A stretch of 26,637 bases of DNA, taken from the IMG/VR virus record IMGVR_UViG_3300044951_000278, positions 1 to 26,637 of that record; one strand, given 5' to 3'. The stretch is from a virus. Shown here piece after piece: positions 1 to 6,587 of the stretch. The notes beneath the pieces were generated by a model. It made no database searches, was not told the origin of the DNA, and saw only the letters and a list, made by a program, of their open reading frames with translations. The position numbers were made by a program, and so were the translations under genes. Numbering within the stretch: position 1 is the first letter of the stretch; every line of letters starts with the position of its first letter.

Positions 1-179
1 TCGAACCTTCCATGCGATGATGGAAACGCTCCAGACCACCCTTCTAGCTTAAAAGCTGGTGCAGATAAAATGCGATGAGTTTCCTCACCACAATCACACA
101 CAAGACTTGTTGACTCATAATCAACAAATCTCTCTGTCTTATGCCCGTTTATACAGGCAAATTCATACATTCTTCTCAT
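1..179 (-). CDS. FmdB-like zinc-ribbon protein (3' end beyond window)
   Basis: The gene reads leftward off the window edge, so only about 59 codons are visible. The protein begins MRRMYEFACINGHKTERF and has the FmdB-type zinc-ribbon pattern: Cys and His in ACINGH, then CDCG about 20 residues later, followed by SAPAFKLEGWSG. That tail resembles the one seen after the zinc ribbon in many phage FmdB-like proteins. The four ligands would bind one zinc ion. The start at 179 is chosen because GAGG lies 6 bases upstream; an in-frame ATG at 170 is an alternative. It overlaps the upstream gene's 3' end by 17 bases, so it belongs to the terminase-portal operon. The role is unknown; phages often carry such genes next to portal or capsid genes. 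The reading frame and zinc motif are seen directly; the family assignment is from memory. Confidence 0.8.
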   Translation of the reverse strand, partial: MRRMYEFACINGHKTERFVDYESTSLVCDCGEETHRILSAPAFKLEGWSGAFPSSHGRF

Positions 180-402
180 TTAAGTCCTCAAATGCTCTTT
201 CGCTGACTTGTTTCAAGTTTTTCAGCCAAATTAGTATTGAATACTCACCTTTTCTGAATTGTAGACTTTTTTCGTCTGCAATTGTTGAGATATTATTCAA
301 AGGTTCAATCATTTTGTCAACATCTTCCATTAAATCTACCCACCCTTGAGTGGACATCATGGAAAATCTCTCTTCGTAGTACTTCTGAAGTTCTGGATTC
401 AT
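163..402 (-). CDS. small hypothetical protein downstream of portal
   Basis: A 79-residue soluble, acidic, probably helical protein (MNPELQKYYEERFSMMSTQG...). I do not recognise a family beyond the small proteins that often follow phage portal genes. Its ATG overlaps the portal stop codon as ATGA, which implies translational coupling, and its own 3' end overlaps the zinc-ribbon gene. There are no cysteines, signal peptide or membrane segment. The position suggests a role in head assembly or packaging, but nothing in the sequence proves it. Confidence 0.75.
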   Translation of the reverse strand: MNPELQKYYEERFSMMSTQGWVDLMEDVDKMIEPLNNISTIADEKSLQFRKGEYSILIWLKNLKQVSERAFEDLNEKNV

Positions 403-2372
403 TGTCTAGTCATCTGCTTTTCAACAATCTTAGCCTTGTTCTGAATATCAGCTTCTTTAAGCATCAACTCAGCAACTTTGACACGCTTATCAAACTCTTT
501 TGAAGCTAAAGCGTCATCAGTAGGGAGGTTTTTGGTGTTAGCCGCCATGCTCTTAGCTTGCAACTCAATAGGCATCAATTGCGCTTCAGTCAATAACTTT
601 TGCGCTTCAGCCTTATTCTGCTCTGCTTGTGTCGTTTGGACTGCAATCTGTGCTTGAGCCAGTTGCATAGCCAATTGTTGTTGCATCTGAGCCGCTTGTT
701 GAGCCTGTGGATCAGCCGTAGCCATCTTGTCTAGCATCTCAATCAACTCAAATCTGTTTGACAGAGAAGAATTAGCCATGATGCCCTTCAAAATGATAGG
801 CAAAACAGGTGTATTAGGGCCAAGAGTCTGCAACAAAGCGATAAATTGTTGTTGCTCATGCTCTCTAGCAATAATACCAAGTGCTGCCGTAGGAATGAAC
901 TTCATGTCCACAGTAGGGTAACGCTCTGGATCGAACTGCATATAGCGGTAAGCGGCTTTGGTGATGAAGGGGATCATAAAATCCTCTTGGAAGTTCACCA
1001 AGGTACGCTTGTATTTCTTGATAATCGAGGCAGTAGCCATCGAAATACCGCCCTGACCCGCATCTCTGGAGACAGCAGTAACCATTCCCTGTGAGTCAAG
1101 AGTGCCTGTTGCCATCAAGAGCATACGCTCAAACTCTTTGGCAGTAGTCAGGTTAGAACCATCAGTATTGCCAAACTTAAACGGGAACAGAATCTCATTG
1201 GGATTGCCGTTTGTTAGGATAGCCTTGCCTGGCTTTACTTCAAACTTAGCACCCCGTGGTAAACGGGTAGCATCCATAGCCATCATTGGGCTAGTTGTAA
1301 GAGCTAGTGAATCTAAGTGTGAACGAACTTGGGCATCTATGGCTTTTTGTGAGTTGTAAGCCTTCTCAACAGTGCCACGACCCAACAAGCGATTAGGAAC
1401 TGTATCGTCCTGATAAGCAAGGATTGGGCGATCCTTCATCATGTATGGGTTCTTTTCTGCCTTCAGAAGAGTCCCGTCATTGGCGATAACGACAATAGCC
1501 TCAACCAGATCGGAATACTCATCCTGAATACTGTCTTCAGGGAATAAGTCTTCTACTTCGCCATTTTCTTCGTTCTCTAGTTGCTCAAGATATTCTCTAG
1601 GAACTAAACCATAGTAAGTTAAAAGTTTAACTTTATCATCTTCGTACTGAGAGACCTCTTGTGTAGGCTCTAAGTCTGTGTCCATTGAGTCAGTGCCGAC
1701 CTTTACCTTGCGGTAGATGCCTTCTTCTTGACCTTTAACGATCTTGTGGATAGAGACATACTTCTCAATAGCCACACCCATACAGTCATCAATAGATGTC
1801 CCATTGGGGTCAAACAAGAAGTTACGGGGGTTAACAGGAACAATCTTGACTGCAATGCGATCTTGTTCTACCACTCCGATAGCCGCTTGTCCCATTTGAC
1901 CAGGTATTGCCTGAGTAGCGGGAACAAAGACTTTCTCTGTTTTGACAACAATCTCACCGATGCCCGTACCATAGATTTCTGCCAACAGTTCAATCTGGTC
2001 AATAGACTTGCGAATCTTATCGACTTTGAAGTCTTCCATGAGTTGTGCTTTGATTGCAGCAACGTCTAGGGGGCTACCATTGACATCACGAATATCGTCT
2101 TGAATGTCAAAGAACTCACCCTGACCGAAGATTGCTTCCATGATCTCAGCATGGCGTGTCTCTACGGCTTGTTGGGTAGCGGGGGTAACGATACGGCTAC
2201 GCTCGGACTCACGGGTTTTGTCTTGGGCATCCCACTCACCATTGAAGATGCGCTCATACTCTAGCCAATCATCAAGGCAATTGACATCTCTCCAATCCCG
2301 CCATCTATCACAATGGTTGACAACAAAGTTAACTATCTCTTTGTCTGAGTCGCTAGGTTCTTGGAATTCCAT
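399..2372 (-). CDS. portal protein (head-tail connector)
   Basis: This 657-residue protein is the likely portal: the dodecameric ring at one capsid vertex through which DNA is pumped and to which the tail attaches. Support comes from its position directly after terL (2-base gap), its size, and a portal-like body (N-terminal helical part with RSRIVTPATQQAVETRHAEI, central region with NPRNFLFDPNG, later LLGRGTVEKAYNSQKAIDAQ). The C-terminal part, about residues 550-605, is a Gln/Ala-rich coiled coil (QAQQAAQMQQQLAMQLAQAQ and following), like the barrel helix of podovirus portals. The start is supported by GGGG 7 bases upstream of ATG 2372; the terL stop lies in the same stretch. The C-terminal barrel suggests a podovirus-type particle. 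No truncation is visible. Confidence 0.85.
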   Translation of the reverse strand: MEFQEPSDSDKEIVNFVVNHCDRWRDWRDVNCLDDWLEYERIFNGEWDAQDKTRESERSRIVTPATQQAVETRHAEIMEAIFGQGEFFDIQDDIRDVNGSPLDVAAIKAQLMEDFKVDKIRKSIDQIELLAEIYGTGIGEIVVKTEKVFVPATQAIPGQMGQAAIGVVEQDRIAVKIVPVNPRNFLFDPNGTSIDDCMGVAIEKYVSIHKIVKGQEEGIYRKVKVGTDSMDTDLEPTQEVSQYEDDKVKLLTYYGLVPREYLEQLENEENGEVEDLFPEDSIQDEYSDLVEAIVVIANDGTLLKAEKNPYMMKDRPILAYQDDTVPNRLLGRGTVEKAYNSQKAIDAQVRSHLDSLALTTSPMMAMDATRLPRGAKFEVKPGKAILTNGNPNEILFPFKFGNTDGSNLTTAKEFERMLLMATGTLDSQGMVTAVSRDAGQGGISMATASIIKKYKRTLVNFQEDFMIPFITKAAYRYMQFDPERYPTVDMKFIPTAALGIIAREHEQQQFIALLQTLGPNTPVLPIILKGIMANSSLSNRFELIEMLDKMATADPQAQQAAQMQQQLAMQLAQAQIAVQTTQAEQNKAEAQKLLTEAQLMPIELQAKSMAANTKNLPTDDALASKEFDKRVKVAELMLKEADIQNKAKIVEKQMTRQ

Positions 2373-2374
2373 TC

Positions 2375-3634
2375 TTATACCCCACTAATAATATCTACAG
2401 GTTGCCAATCCTCACTATCATCTTCTTCCATGTAAGATGTAACAGCCAGTTGGTCAATGTAACTGAGGGAGTCAGGCAAGTCATCATGGACTCCTTGAGC
2501 AGGGAACAGGATTAACTGGTCTACAAACTCATCCCAATCTTCTTCCGAATTTAACACAATTCTGCCATGCTCGAACCTACCTTGTAAAGCCCAGATGATT
2601 CTGTCCGCTTTTTTTCTATTTCCGTGGGTCAAATCTATGATGTGAGCATAGGTGTTGTTCTTACGCATCAAGTCGCTCAGATAGGGCAAAACAGCGTTCT
2701 TTAACGCCCCCCTCTCTATCCCCACACTTAAAGGGCGGTAGTCTCGAATGGCAATCAGTATCTTGGAGGCTGTCTCTCGGATGTCCCAACGTCCATGTTC
2801 AATCTTCTCAACAAACCACTTCCCATCGTCTGTCACCTTAACAATTGAGATAGCAGACTCGTCTAACCGCTTCTTAGAGTTGGCGGCTTGTTTGGCAACT
2901 TCCTCGAACCCCGCAAGGTCAACAGCGATGTAATAGCTTCCATGTTCAGGTTTTACCCCGTATTTGATCCACTCTTCTTTGAAGATGTCCGAACCTGCAT
3001 TGGTAAACGAAGCCATAAACTCTTGCTTAAAAGCGAAGGAACTTAGGGTCTTTTTAGCGGAATCTATCTCTGCTTGGTCAATCAATGGGTTATCAGCAGT
3101 GGTAAAGTGCCATGACTTCCAATCAGGATCATCCTCTGACTCGCCCAACTTAAAGGTGTCGTAGAACCAGTTGCGTCCTTTTGGAGTGCCAATAAAGAGT
3201 GCTCTTCCCCGTTTATCAGATAGAGAGGCTCTAATGACCTGTTCCCATGCTTCGGGCTTAATGTCGGCTACCTCATCGAGAACGGCATAGGTCAAGCTAA
3301 CGCCACGAAGGGTATCAGGTCTATCCGCACCACGGACGTATATCCTAGCCCCGTTTATCAAGGTAATGTCTAGGTTGTTTACATGACTGCTCTGAATAAC
3401 CTCTCTGCCAAGGTCTAGCAGTAAGTCCCAAATAATCTGTCTTGATTGTCCCATAGTGGGACTCACATAAAGAACCGCAGAGCCTTGTGGACACTTGAGT
3501 CCTTCAATCAGTAGGGTAACTGCCGCCATACGTGACTTACCGCACCTACGCCCAGCAGCCACAACCTTGAAGCGTGTCGTATCCTTAAATACCTCTTGTT
3601 GCCAAGGAAGTAGAGAGAAGTTCAGATCAGCCAT
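2375..3634 (-). CDS. terL: terminase large subunit
   Basis: The 419-residue ATP-driven DNA packaging motor and headful/cos nuclease. The ATPase domain has a Walker A motif AGRRCGKS (residues 27-34), Walker B YAVLDE (116-121, with the Asp-Glu pair), and a coupling motif FIGTPKGRNW (147-156). The RNase H-like nuclease domain shows an acidic residue in YYIAVDLAG (Asp239), Glu307 in GIERGA, and a C-terminal acidic cluster HDDLPDSL (383-390). The length is typical of compact TerL proteins. ATG 3634 overlaps the terS 3' end by 8 bases, with GAGG 6 bases upstream. It partners TerS for DNA recognition and docks on the portal encoded next. All key residues appear intact. Confidence 0.95.
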   Translation of the reverse strand: MADLNFSLLPWQQEVFKDTTRFKVVAAGRRCGKSRMAAVTLLIEGLKCPQGSAVLYVSPTMGQSRQIIWDLLLDLGREVIQSSHVNNLDITLINGARIYVRGADRPDTLRGVSLTYAVLDEVADIKPEAWEQVIRASLSDKRGRALFIGTPKGRNWFYDTFKLGESEDDPDWKSWHFTTADNPLIDQAEIDSAKKTLSSFAFKQEFMASFTNAGSDIFKEEWIKYGVKPEHGSYYIAVDLAGFEEVAKQAANSKKRLDESAISIVKVTDDGKWFVEKIEHGRWDIRETASKILIAIRDYRPLSVGIERGALKNAVLPYLSDLMRKNNTYAHIIDLTHGNRKKADRIIWALQGRFEHGRIVLNSEEDWDEFVDQLILFPAQGVHDDLPDSLSYIDQLAVTSYMEEDDSEDWQPVDIISGV

Positions 3635-4001
3635 ATTTAGCCTCTACATCTTCAGCATCAGGAATGGTGTCTATCACAGTAGGTTCTTGTCCTAATCCGG
3701 TGATATTGATGGTTACGGCACTTCTCTGAGACTTATCCTTTTCAAACAAAGAAACAGGAAGAGTCCTATCAAGACACATCTTCAAGGCTACCAATTGATG
3801 GGGATGCTCATCATTAAGGGCTATCTCAATAACCTTCTGAGCCACATCCTTACCACCAGACCTAATCATTAGCTCTTTAAGCTCCTTGAGACGTTGATGG
3901 TCTGTCTTAGGTAGTACTAGGGGTGGATTGTCAGCAAACCTCTGTATGGTCATCTTGACGCTCCCCTTTGGTCTTCCTCTTCCTCTTTTCAATTGTTCCA
4001 T
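3627..4001 (-). CDS. terS: terminase small subunit (putative)
   Basis: A 124-residue protein directly upstream of and overlapping terL, so it is most likely the small terminase subunit that recognises the packaging site. The N terminus is very basic with a GRGRPKGS motif (AT-hook/tail-like), followed by a helical region (TDHQRLKELKELMIRSGGKD) and a C-terminal acidic tail (DAEDVEAKYG). Similarity to named TerS families is weak, as usual for this protein, and the call rests mainly on position and size. The start is decided by AAGGAG 5 bases upstream of ATG 4001. It is the first gene after the 315-bp control region, so it probably carries the operon's 5' leader. Confidence 0.75.
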   Translation of the reverse strand: MEQLKRGRGRPKGSVKMTIQRFADNPPLVLPKTDHQRLKELKELMIRSGGKDVAQKVIEIALNDEHPHQLVALKMCLDRTLPVSLFEKDKSQRSAVTINITGLGQEPTVIDTIPDAEDVEAKYG

Positions 4002-4065
4002 TGGTTCTCCTTGGAATTGTCAATTTAGCTTTTTCTGAGGGTAGGGTGCACCTCAAATCTTCTCT

Positions 4066-4090
4066 CCCCTCACCTACCCCCTCCCCCCCC
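4066..4090 (-). other. G-rich tract in terS leader (possible G-quadruplex)
   Basis: On the minus strand there are runs of 8, 5 and 4 G residues within 25 bases (plus-strand C runs at 4083-4090, 4077-4081 and 4066-4069). The run of 8 can supply two G-tracts, so a four-tract quadruplex with short loops is possible. It lies 65-89 bases upstream of the terS start codon, in an otherwise AT-leaning region. It could fold in the leader RNA or the displaced DNA strand, or be part of a packaging site. The G-runs are seen; folding is inferred. Confidence 0.45.
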
Positions 4091-4100
4091 ATACACCACC

Positions 4101-4113
4101 TAGGGTTTTCCCT
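4101..4113. promoter_or_regulatory. AGGG-TTTT-CCCT element, copy 1
   Basis: The sequence TAGGGTTTTCCCT is an inverted repeat of AGGG/CCCT around four T. A second copy lies exactly 50 bases away at 4151-4164, and related elements occur at 4601-4619, 7049-7064 and 10123-10136, all in noncoding DNA or at gene ends. It abuts LexA-like box 1. It is likely a protein-binding site; the binding protein is unknown to me. Confidence 0.5.
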
Positions 4114-4121
4114 CATGTCTT

Positions 4122-4127
4122 TTTATA
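4122..4127 (-). promoter_or_regulatory. candidate -10 element for the terminase operon
   Basis: TATAAA reads leftward here, preceded directly by CTG. At 17-base spacing the -35 position (4145-4150) reads ATCTGT, a poor match to TTGACA, so the promoter would be weak or need an activator. Transcription would start near 4115 and give a leader of about 110 bases containing the G-rich tract. The promoter is inferred from this one hexamer. Confidence 0.3.
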
Positions 4128-4150
4128 CAGTACTGTCCAGGCATACAGAT

Positions 4151-4164
4151 CAGGGTTTTCCCTA
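4151..4164. promoter_or_regulatory. AGGG-TTTT-CCCT element, copy 2
   Basis: CAGGGTTTTCCCTA shares a 12-base core with copy 1 and is located between LexA-like boxes 2 and 3. The exact 50-base distance to copy 1 (about five helical turns) would put both sites on the same DNA face. Confidence 0.5.
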
Positions 4165-4190
4165 CTGTACAAATAACCAGGCAGCTAGAT

Positions 4191-4209
4191 GCGAATGATT
4201 CTCATTTAC
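4191..4209. promoter_or_regulatory. Fur-like box
   Basis: Read on the minus strand, the 19-mer GTAAATGAGAATCATTCGC matches the classical Fur consensus GATAATGATAATCATTATC at 14 of 19 positions, with 12 of 13 in the central AATGATAATCATT block. It lies just upstream of the LexA-like cluster relative to terS. It could bind host Fur (iron-dependent repression), or the resemblance may be accidental. Confidence 0.4.
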
Positions 4210-4316
4210 GTTTCATGCAAGTGTAAGTAGTGGCGGGTGCTTTTCAAAGTTACTTGATTGATCTAGTTCTATCCGTTCACCTTGTCTATCCCTTATGTAT
4301 TCCCTTACTGTTTACC

Positions 4317-4556
4317 CTATTGATTGACATGGTTAGGGCTATCCCTTTTCTTTTCGTCTAGGTTAGTTACTAACCCTATTGTCTCTAAGGGGCTATCTGT
4401 TCTATATCCCAAGCAATGCAAGTGCTGATACAAGCTCAATAGGTTTTCAAAACCCTGGCTGATATTCCCTTGTCCAGCACTCAATAGAATTTGCAGCTTA
4501 GGGTTATCCAACTTGCGTCTAAACTGAACTGTATCTACCTTAGGCGGGCGGGCCAT
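4317..4556 (-). CDS. small possible DNA-binding protein
   Basis: A 79-residue protein starting MARPPKVDTVQFRRKL, basic at the N terminus, followed by a helical segment (NISQGFENLLSLYQHLHCLGY). This layout resembles small phage ribbon-helix-helix-like regulators, but I cannot name a family. AAGG lies 7 bases upstream of ATG 4556. It is transcribed leftward toward the terminase control region and is divergent from the 4692-5851 operon, with inverted-repeat elements between them. An autoregulator acting on the flanking AGGG/CCCT elements is an attractive but untested idea. Confidence 0.6.
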   Translation of the reverse strand: MARPPKVDTVQFRRKLDNPKLQILLSAGQGNISQGFENLLSLYQHLHCLGYRTDSPLETIGLVTNLDEKKRDSPNHVNQ

Positions 4557-4600
4557 GATCTAACCTTGCAAAACAATTAAATTAAAATAATTGTACTTTA

Positions 4601-4619
4601 TTAGGGTTTGTCCTAATAG
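4601..4619. promoter_or_regulatory. inverted repeat between divergent genes
   Basis: TTAGG-GTTTGT-CCTAA, extendable to a 7-bp stem TATTAGG/CCTAATA (4599-4618), lies between the start of the 4556 gene (minus) and the 4692 operon (plus). Two T-runs follow on the plus strand, so it resembles a terminator, but no rightward gene precedes it. Its likeness to the AGGGTTTTCCCT elements favours an operator. Confidence 0.4.
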
Positions 4620-4691
4620 TTTTTTCTTTTTTTGTCGTTACTCTACTGATACCGAACTAGCGGATCTAGTGTCAACTGATAGGCGTGAACG

Positions 4692-4787
4692 ATGAAAAAT
4701 ACCCTTTTAGATATCTTTGCAGCTGTGCTCATTGGCCTAATGCTTTGCATAGGTTTACTGGCTTATTTTGATGTTTTGGTCAAATAA
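4692..4787 (+). CDS. 31-residue single-span membrane peptide
   Basis: The short frame encodes MKNTLLDIFAAVLIGLMLCI and a further 11 residues ending FDVLVK, almost all one hydrophobic helix. AGG lies 8 bases upstream of the ATG, and the bases around the start (ATAGGCGTGAACGATGAAAA) closely mirror those of the next gene, supporting real translation. It is the first gene of a small rightward operon; the next start follows 25 bases after its stop. The function is unknown; phage membrane micropeptides of this size can modulate host membrane proteins or exclude other phages, but nothing here shows which. Confidence 0.6.
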   Translation: MKNTLLDIFAAVLIGLMLCIGLLAYFDVLVK

Positions 4788-4812
4788 TTTTCTTTTTTAA
4801 TAGGTGTCAACA

Positions 4813-5571
4813 ATGAAAAATCCATACAAAACTATTCTGGCTGCTCGTGGCCTACCCTACAAAACAATTCTGGGTGAATCGTCAGCAAAAACAATTAAGG
4901 GTGAAAAGATCGGCTATTTAACGGGTATCGTTTACCTTGTACCCGATGAAATACTTTGCCCTTTGGCTAAACTGGCTGGCTGCTTCGAGGGTTGCCTAAA
5001 AAGTGCAGGGCGTGGCGCATTTAACAGCGTACAAAAAGCCAGGGAATCAAAAACACAGTTTTTTTACAATAATGAAGCAGCTTTCATGCTTTCATTGTGC
5101 GCTGACGTATGGTCTTTGGCTAACAAAGCAAAGCGCATCAATTTAAACCCTTTGGTGCGCCCTAATGGGACAAGTGATATCGCTTTTGAAAATATTATTG
5201 TGCATGATGGAAAAACAATTTTTCAATTATTCCCTGATGTACAGTTTTACGACTATACAAAACACCCTTCACGCAAATTAGACGGGAAAACAGCGGGTAA
5301 TTATGATCTTACATATAGTTTTTCGGCTATTACACCAAAACCTATAAGCATAAAAGGGCTGACAAACCCTAATAATTCCCGTACGGCTGTAGTTTTCCAA
5401 AAGCAAAGCGATATCCCTAATAATTTTCGTGGCTGGCGTGTAATTGACGGGGACAATACTGATGTGCGCCACATAGAACCAAAATCTGTAGTTGTTGCCC
5501 TATATGCCAAAGGGAAAGCAAAAAAAGACAATGGCGGCTTTGTTCAAATTAGGGGTGTTCACTATGCTTAA
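4813..5571 (+). CDS. GP88-like phage protein of unknown function
   Basis: A 252-residue protein that I match from memory to the phage 'gene product 88' family (the name is uncertain). The hallmark is a cysteine cluster near residues 47-58, CPLAKLAGCFEGCLKSAGRG, followed by an Arg/Lys-rich helix (VQKARESKTQFF) and a predicted alpha/beta body. The spaced cysteines suggest a metal or Fe-S site. ATG 4813 is chosen over GTG 4804 because its AGG-N8-ATG spacing matches the preceding gene. It overlaps the next gene's start. The operon is separated from both the structural and replication blocks, so it behaves like an accessory (moron-like) unit. Confidence 0.7.
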   Translation: MKNPYKTILAARGLPYKTILGESSAKTIKGEKIGYLTGIVYLVPDEILCPLAKLAGCFEGCLKSAGRGAFNSVQKARESKTQFFYNNEAAFMLSLCADVWSLANKAKRINLNPLVRPNGTSDIAFENIIVHDGKTIFQLFPDVQFYDYTKHPSRKLDGKTAGNYDLTYSFSAITPKPISIKGLTNPNNSRTAVVFQKQSDIPNNFRGWRVIDGDNTDVRHIEPKSVVVALYAKGKAKKDNGGFVQIRGVHYA

Positions 5572-5788
5572 AACAATGAAAGCAAAATATTTTGGAAAAT
5601 GTAAGTTATCTGGCGCACTTATTAAGCCAGGGGATTATATTTTGTATGACACAAGCAATAAAACAGCACAACTACAACCCGATTCGGACACTATTACCTT
5701 CATCGGTGAGAACGGGCCTTCTACCTTCTACCGAAATAAACGTGGACGCTGTATTGATGCACCATGCTGTGGCTGCTGCACAATTTAA
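5564..5788 (+). CDS. Cys-rich small protein
   Basis: A 74-residue protein starting MLKTMKAKYFGKCKLSG with a C-terminal cluster CIDAPCCGCCTI. One early Cys plus five late ones suggest metal binding or disulfides, though the usual CxxC pairs of a zinc ribbon are absent. I do not recognise the family. The start at 5564 is supported by AGGGG 8 bases upstream, the same geometry as the two genes before it; an upstream in-frame ATG (5492) would lie inside the GP88-like gene without a ribosome site. The 8-base overlap with the previous gene indicates co-translation. Confidence 0.65.
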   Translation: MLKTMKAKYFGKCKLSGALIKPGDYILYDTSNKTAQLQPDSDTITFIGENGPSTFYRNKRGRCIDAPCCGCCTI

Positions 5789-5797
5789 GGGAAATAA

Positions 5798-5851
5798 ATG
5801 ATTTATGCAATTGCAGCCCTAATCCTTAGAATACTTTCAGGAAAACGATAA
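5798..5851 (+). CDS. possible 17-residue hydrophobic micropeptide
   Basis: MIYAIAALILRILSGKR follows AAGGG with 6-base spacing, 10 bases after the previous stop and 5 bases before the terminator stem. The good ribosome site and hydrophobic-then-basic composition make translation plausible; the length makes it uncertain. Confidence 0.35.
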   Translation: MIYAIAALILRILSGKR

Positions 5852-5855
5852 ACCC

Positions 5856-5882
5856 AAAACCCGCCTAATCAGCGGGTTTTTT
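5856..5882 (+). terminator. strong rho-independent terminator of the 4692-5851 operon
   Basis: A perfect 9-bp stem AAAACCCGC/GCGGGTTTT with a 7-base loop (CTAATCA) is followed by further T residues. On the minus strand the same hairpin has four U, so it may also stop the convergent recombination operon that ends at 5959. Confidence 0.85.
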
Positions 5883-5896
5883 GTTGCCTAAAATTT

Positions 5897-5917
5897 AAGC
5901 CTTTACGGGCTTTTTTT
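5897..5917 (+). terminator. second, weaker terminator hairpin
   Basis: AAGCC/GGCTT stem (5 bp, loop TTTACG) followed by seven T. It lies 15 bases after the first terminator and probably backs it up. Confidence 0.55.
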
Positions 5918-5958
5918 GCTTTATGCTACCCTACTATGCACCGATGATAAAAAAACGC

Positions 5959-6261
5959 TTAGAACGGGTTTTTAGTGCTTTTTAGGGGTATCGCTTCGCA
6001 TATTCTGCGGATTGTCTCATTTAATGCTGCTAACTCGTCCATTTTGTAGACGCTCCATAATCTACGTTGACCATGTATCCCGTTTAAGCTTCCCCGATGA
6101 CAATCAGCACACAATGGCATCGATGTAAACCATTGGCCCTGGTTTATTTCATGGCATTCGCTTGGTGGTGGTGAGTCGCAAATAATGCATGACATGAGTT
6201 TAATTTTGGCTATGTGCAGCCTTTCCCCTGCGCTTGGTTTGGGTTTGTTCTTTGATTGCAT
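5959..6261 (-). CDS. Ref-like RecA-dependent HNH nuclease
   Basis: A 100-residue protein resembling the phage P1 Ref (recombination enhancement nuclease) family. It has CIICDSPPPSECHE (residues 25-38), then PLCADCHRGSLNGIHG (49-64) and RRLWSVYKMDELAALNETI. The two Cys pairs plus His residues form the zinc-bound HNH-like core, and GIHG followed by W is typical of Ref. Ref proteins cut DNA at RecA-made D-loops. It is the last gene of the leftward recombination/replication operon; its ATG shares one base with the preceding stop (TAATG). It lacks P1 Ref's long basic N-terminal region, as many phage versions do. Confidence 0.75.
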   Translation of the reverse strand: MQSKNKPKPSAGERLHIAKIKLMSCIICDSPPPSECHEINQGQWFTSMPLCADCHRGSLNGIHGQRRLWSVYKMDELAALNETIRRICEAIPLKSTKNPF

Positions 6262-6587
6262 TATTGGGTGTTTTTTATTTCATGCCTAGCACTATATTGC
6301 TCGGTTCTATATACCTCGATGCGGGTTTGTGCAGCCGTCATTAGCCAACGATAACGCTCCTCCAGTTCCACTGCTTCCCTGATTCCTTCAAGTATTTCGA
6401 TGTAGTCAGCATGAGCATAGGCATAGGTTTCCTGCTTTCCTAGAACCTCAGTTCCCGCTTGGCTCATGAGCTGGGCTTTGCGGCTTTTTCTGAATTCCTC
6501 TAGAAACATCCGAGTAGCCTTAGCCTTACTGTAAAGGGGTGCAGTGTCAATCAGGAATTGCACCGCCTTGTGTGGGTTATCGCTCAT
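6261..6587 (-). CDS. conserved-looking helical phage protein
   Basis: A 108-residue, mostly helical, charged protein (SKAKATRMFLEEFRKSRKAQ..., later EILEGIREAVELEERYRWLM). It resembles a protein found in many phage recombination blocks, but I know of no assigned function. ATG 6587 overlaps the previous stop as ATGA. There are no cysteines, membrane segments or catalytic signatures. Its position between the Ref-like nuclease and other replication-block genes suggests a DNA-metabolism role. Confidence 0.75.
   Translation of the reverse strand: MSDNPHKAVQFLIDTAPLYSKAKATRMFLEEFRKSRKAQLMSQAGTEVLGKQETYAYAHADYIEILEGIREAVELEERYRWLMTAAQTRIEVYRTEQYSARHEIKNTQ

Larger units (their letters stand above)
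4113..4182. promoter_or_regulatory. cluster of three LexA-like (SOS) boxes
   Basis: Box 2 (4131-4150) has TACTGT then 8 bases then ACAG, a perfect match to the CTGT-N8-ACAG core of the enterobacterial/betaproteobacterial LexA operator. Box 1 (4113-4132) has ATGT-N8-ACAGTA and box 3 (4163-4182) TACTGT-N8-CCAG, each one core mismatch. Box centres are 18 and 32 bases apart. A minus-strand TATAAA (4127-4122) lies inside box 1, so binding would block leftward transcription into terS. A phage repressor with CTGT half-sites is the main alternative to host LexA. Confidence 0.5.
4002..4316. other. 315-bp noncoding control region ahead of terS
   Basis: No credible gene is present. From terS outwards it holds the terS ribosome site, a C-rich tract (G-rich on the transcribed minus strand, 4066-4090), two AGGGTTTTCCCT elements exactly 50 bases apart, three LexA-like boxes (4113-4182), a Fur-like palindrome (4191-4209), and then 4210-4316, a pyrimidine-rich stretch with several TATCCCTT/TTCCCTT repeats and no assignable function. 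It probably contains the promoter of the leftward terminase-portal operon; a packaging site here is also possible. Confidence 0.7.

Noticed and set aside
1-60. TCGAACC at the left edge looks like a tRNA T-arm on the minus strand
   Set aside because: No tRNA cloverleaf can be drawn upstream, and the bases are explained by the zinc-ribbon reading frame.
3931-4116. Minus-strand 61-codon frame over terS and its leader
   Set aside because: It runs through the G-rich tract and overlaps terS out of frame with no ribosome site.
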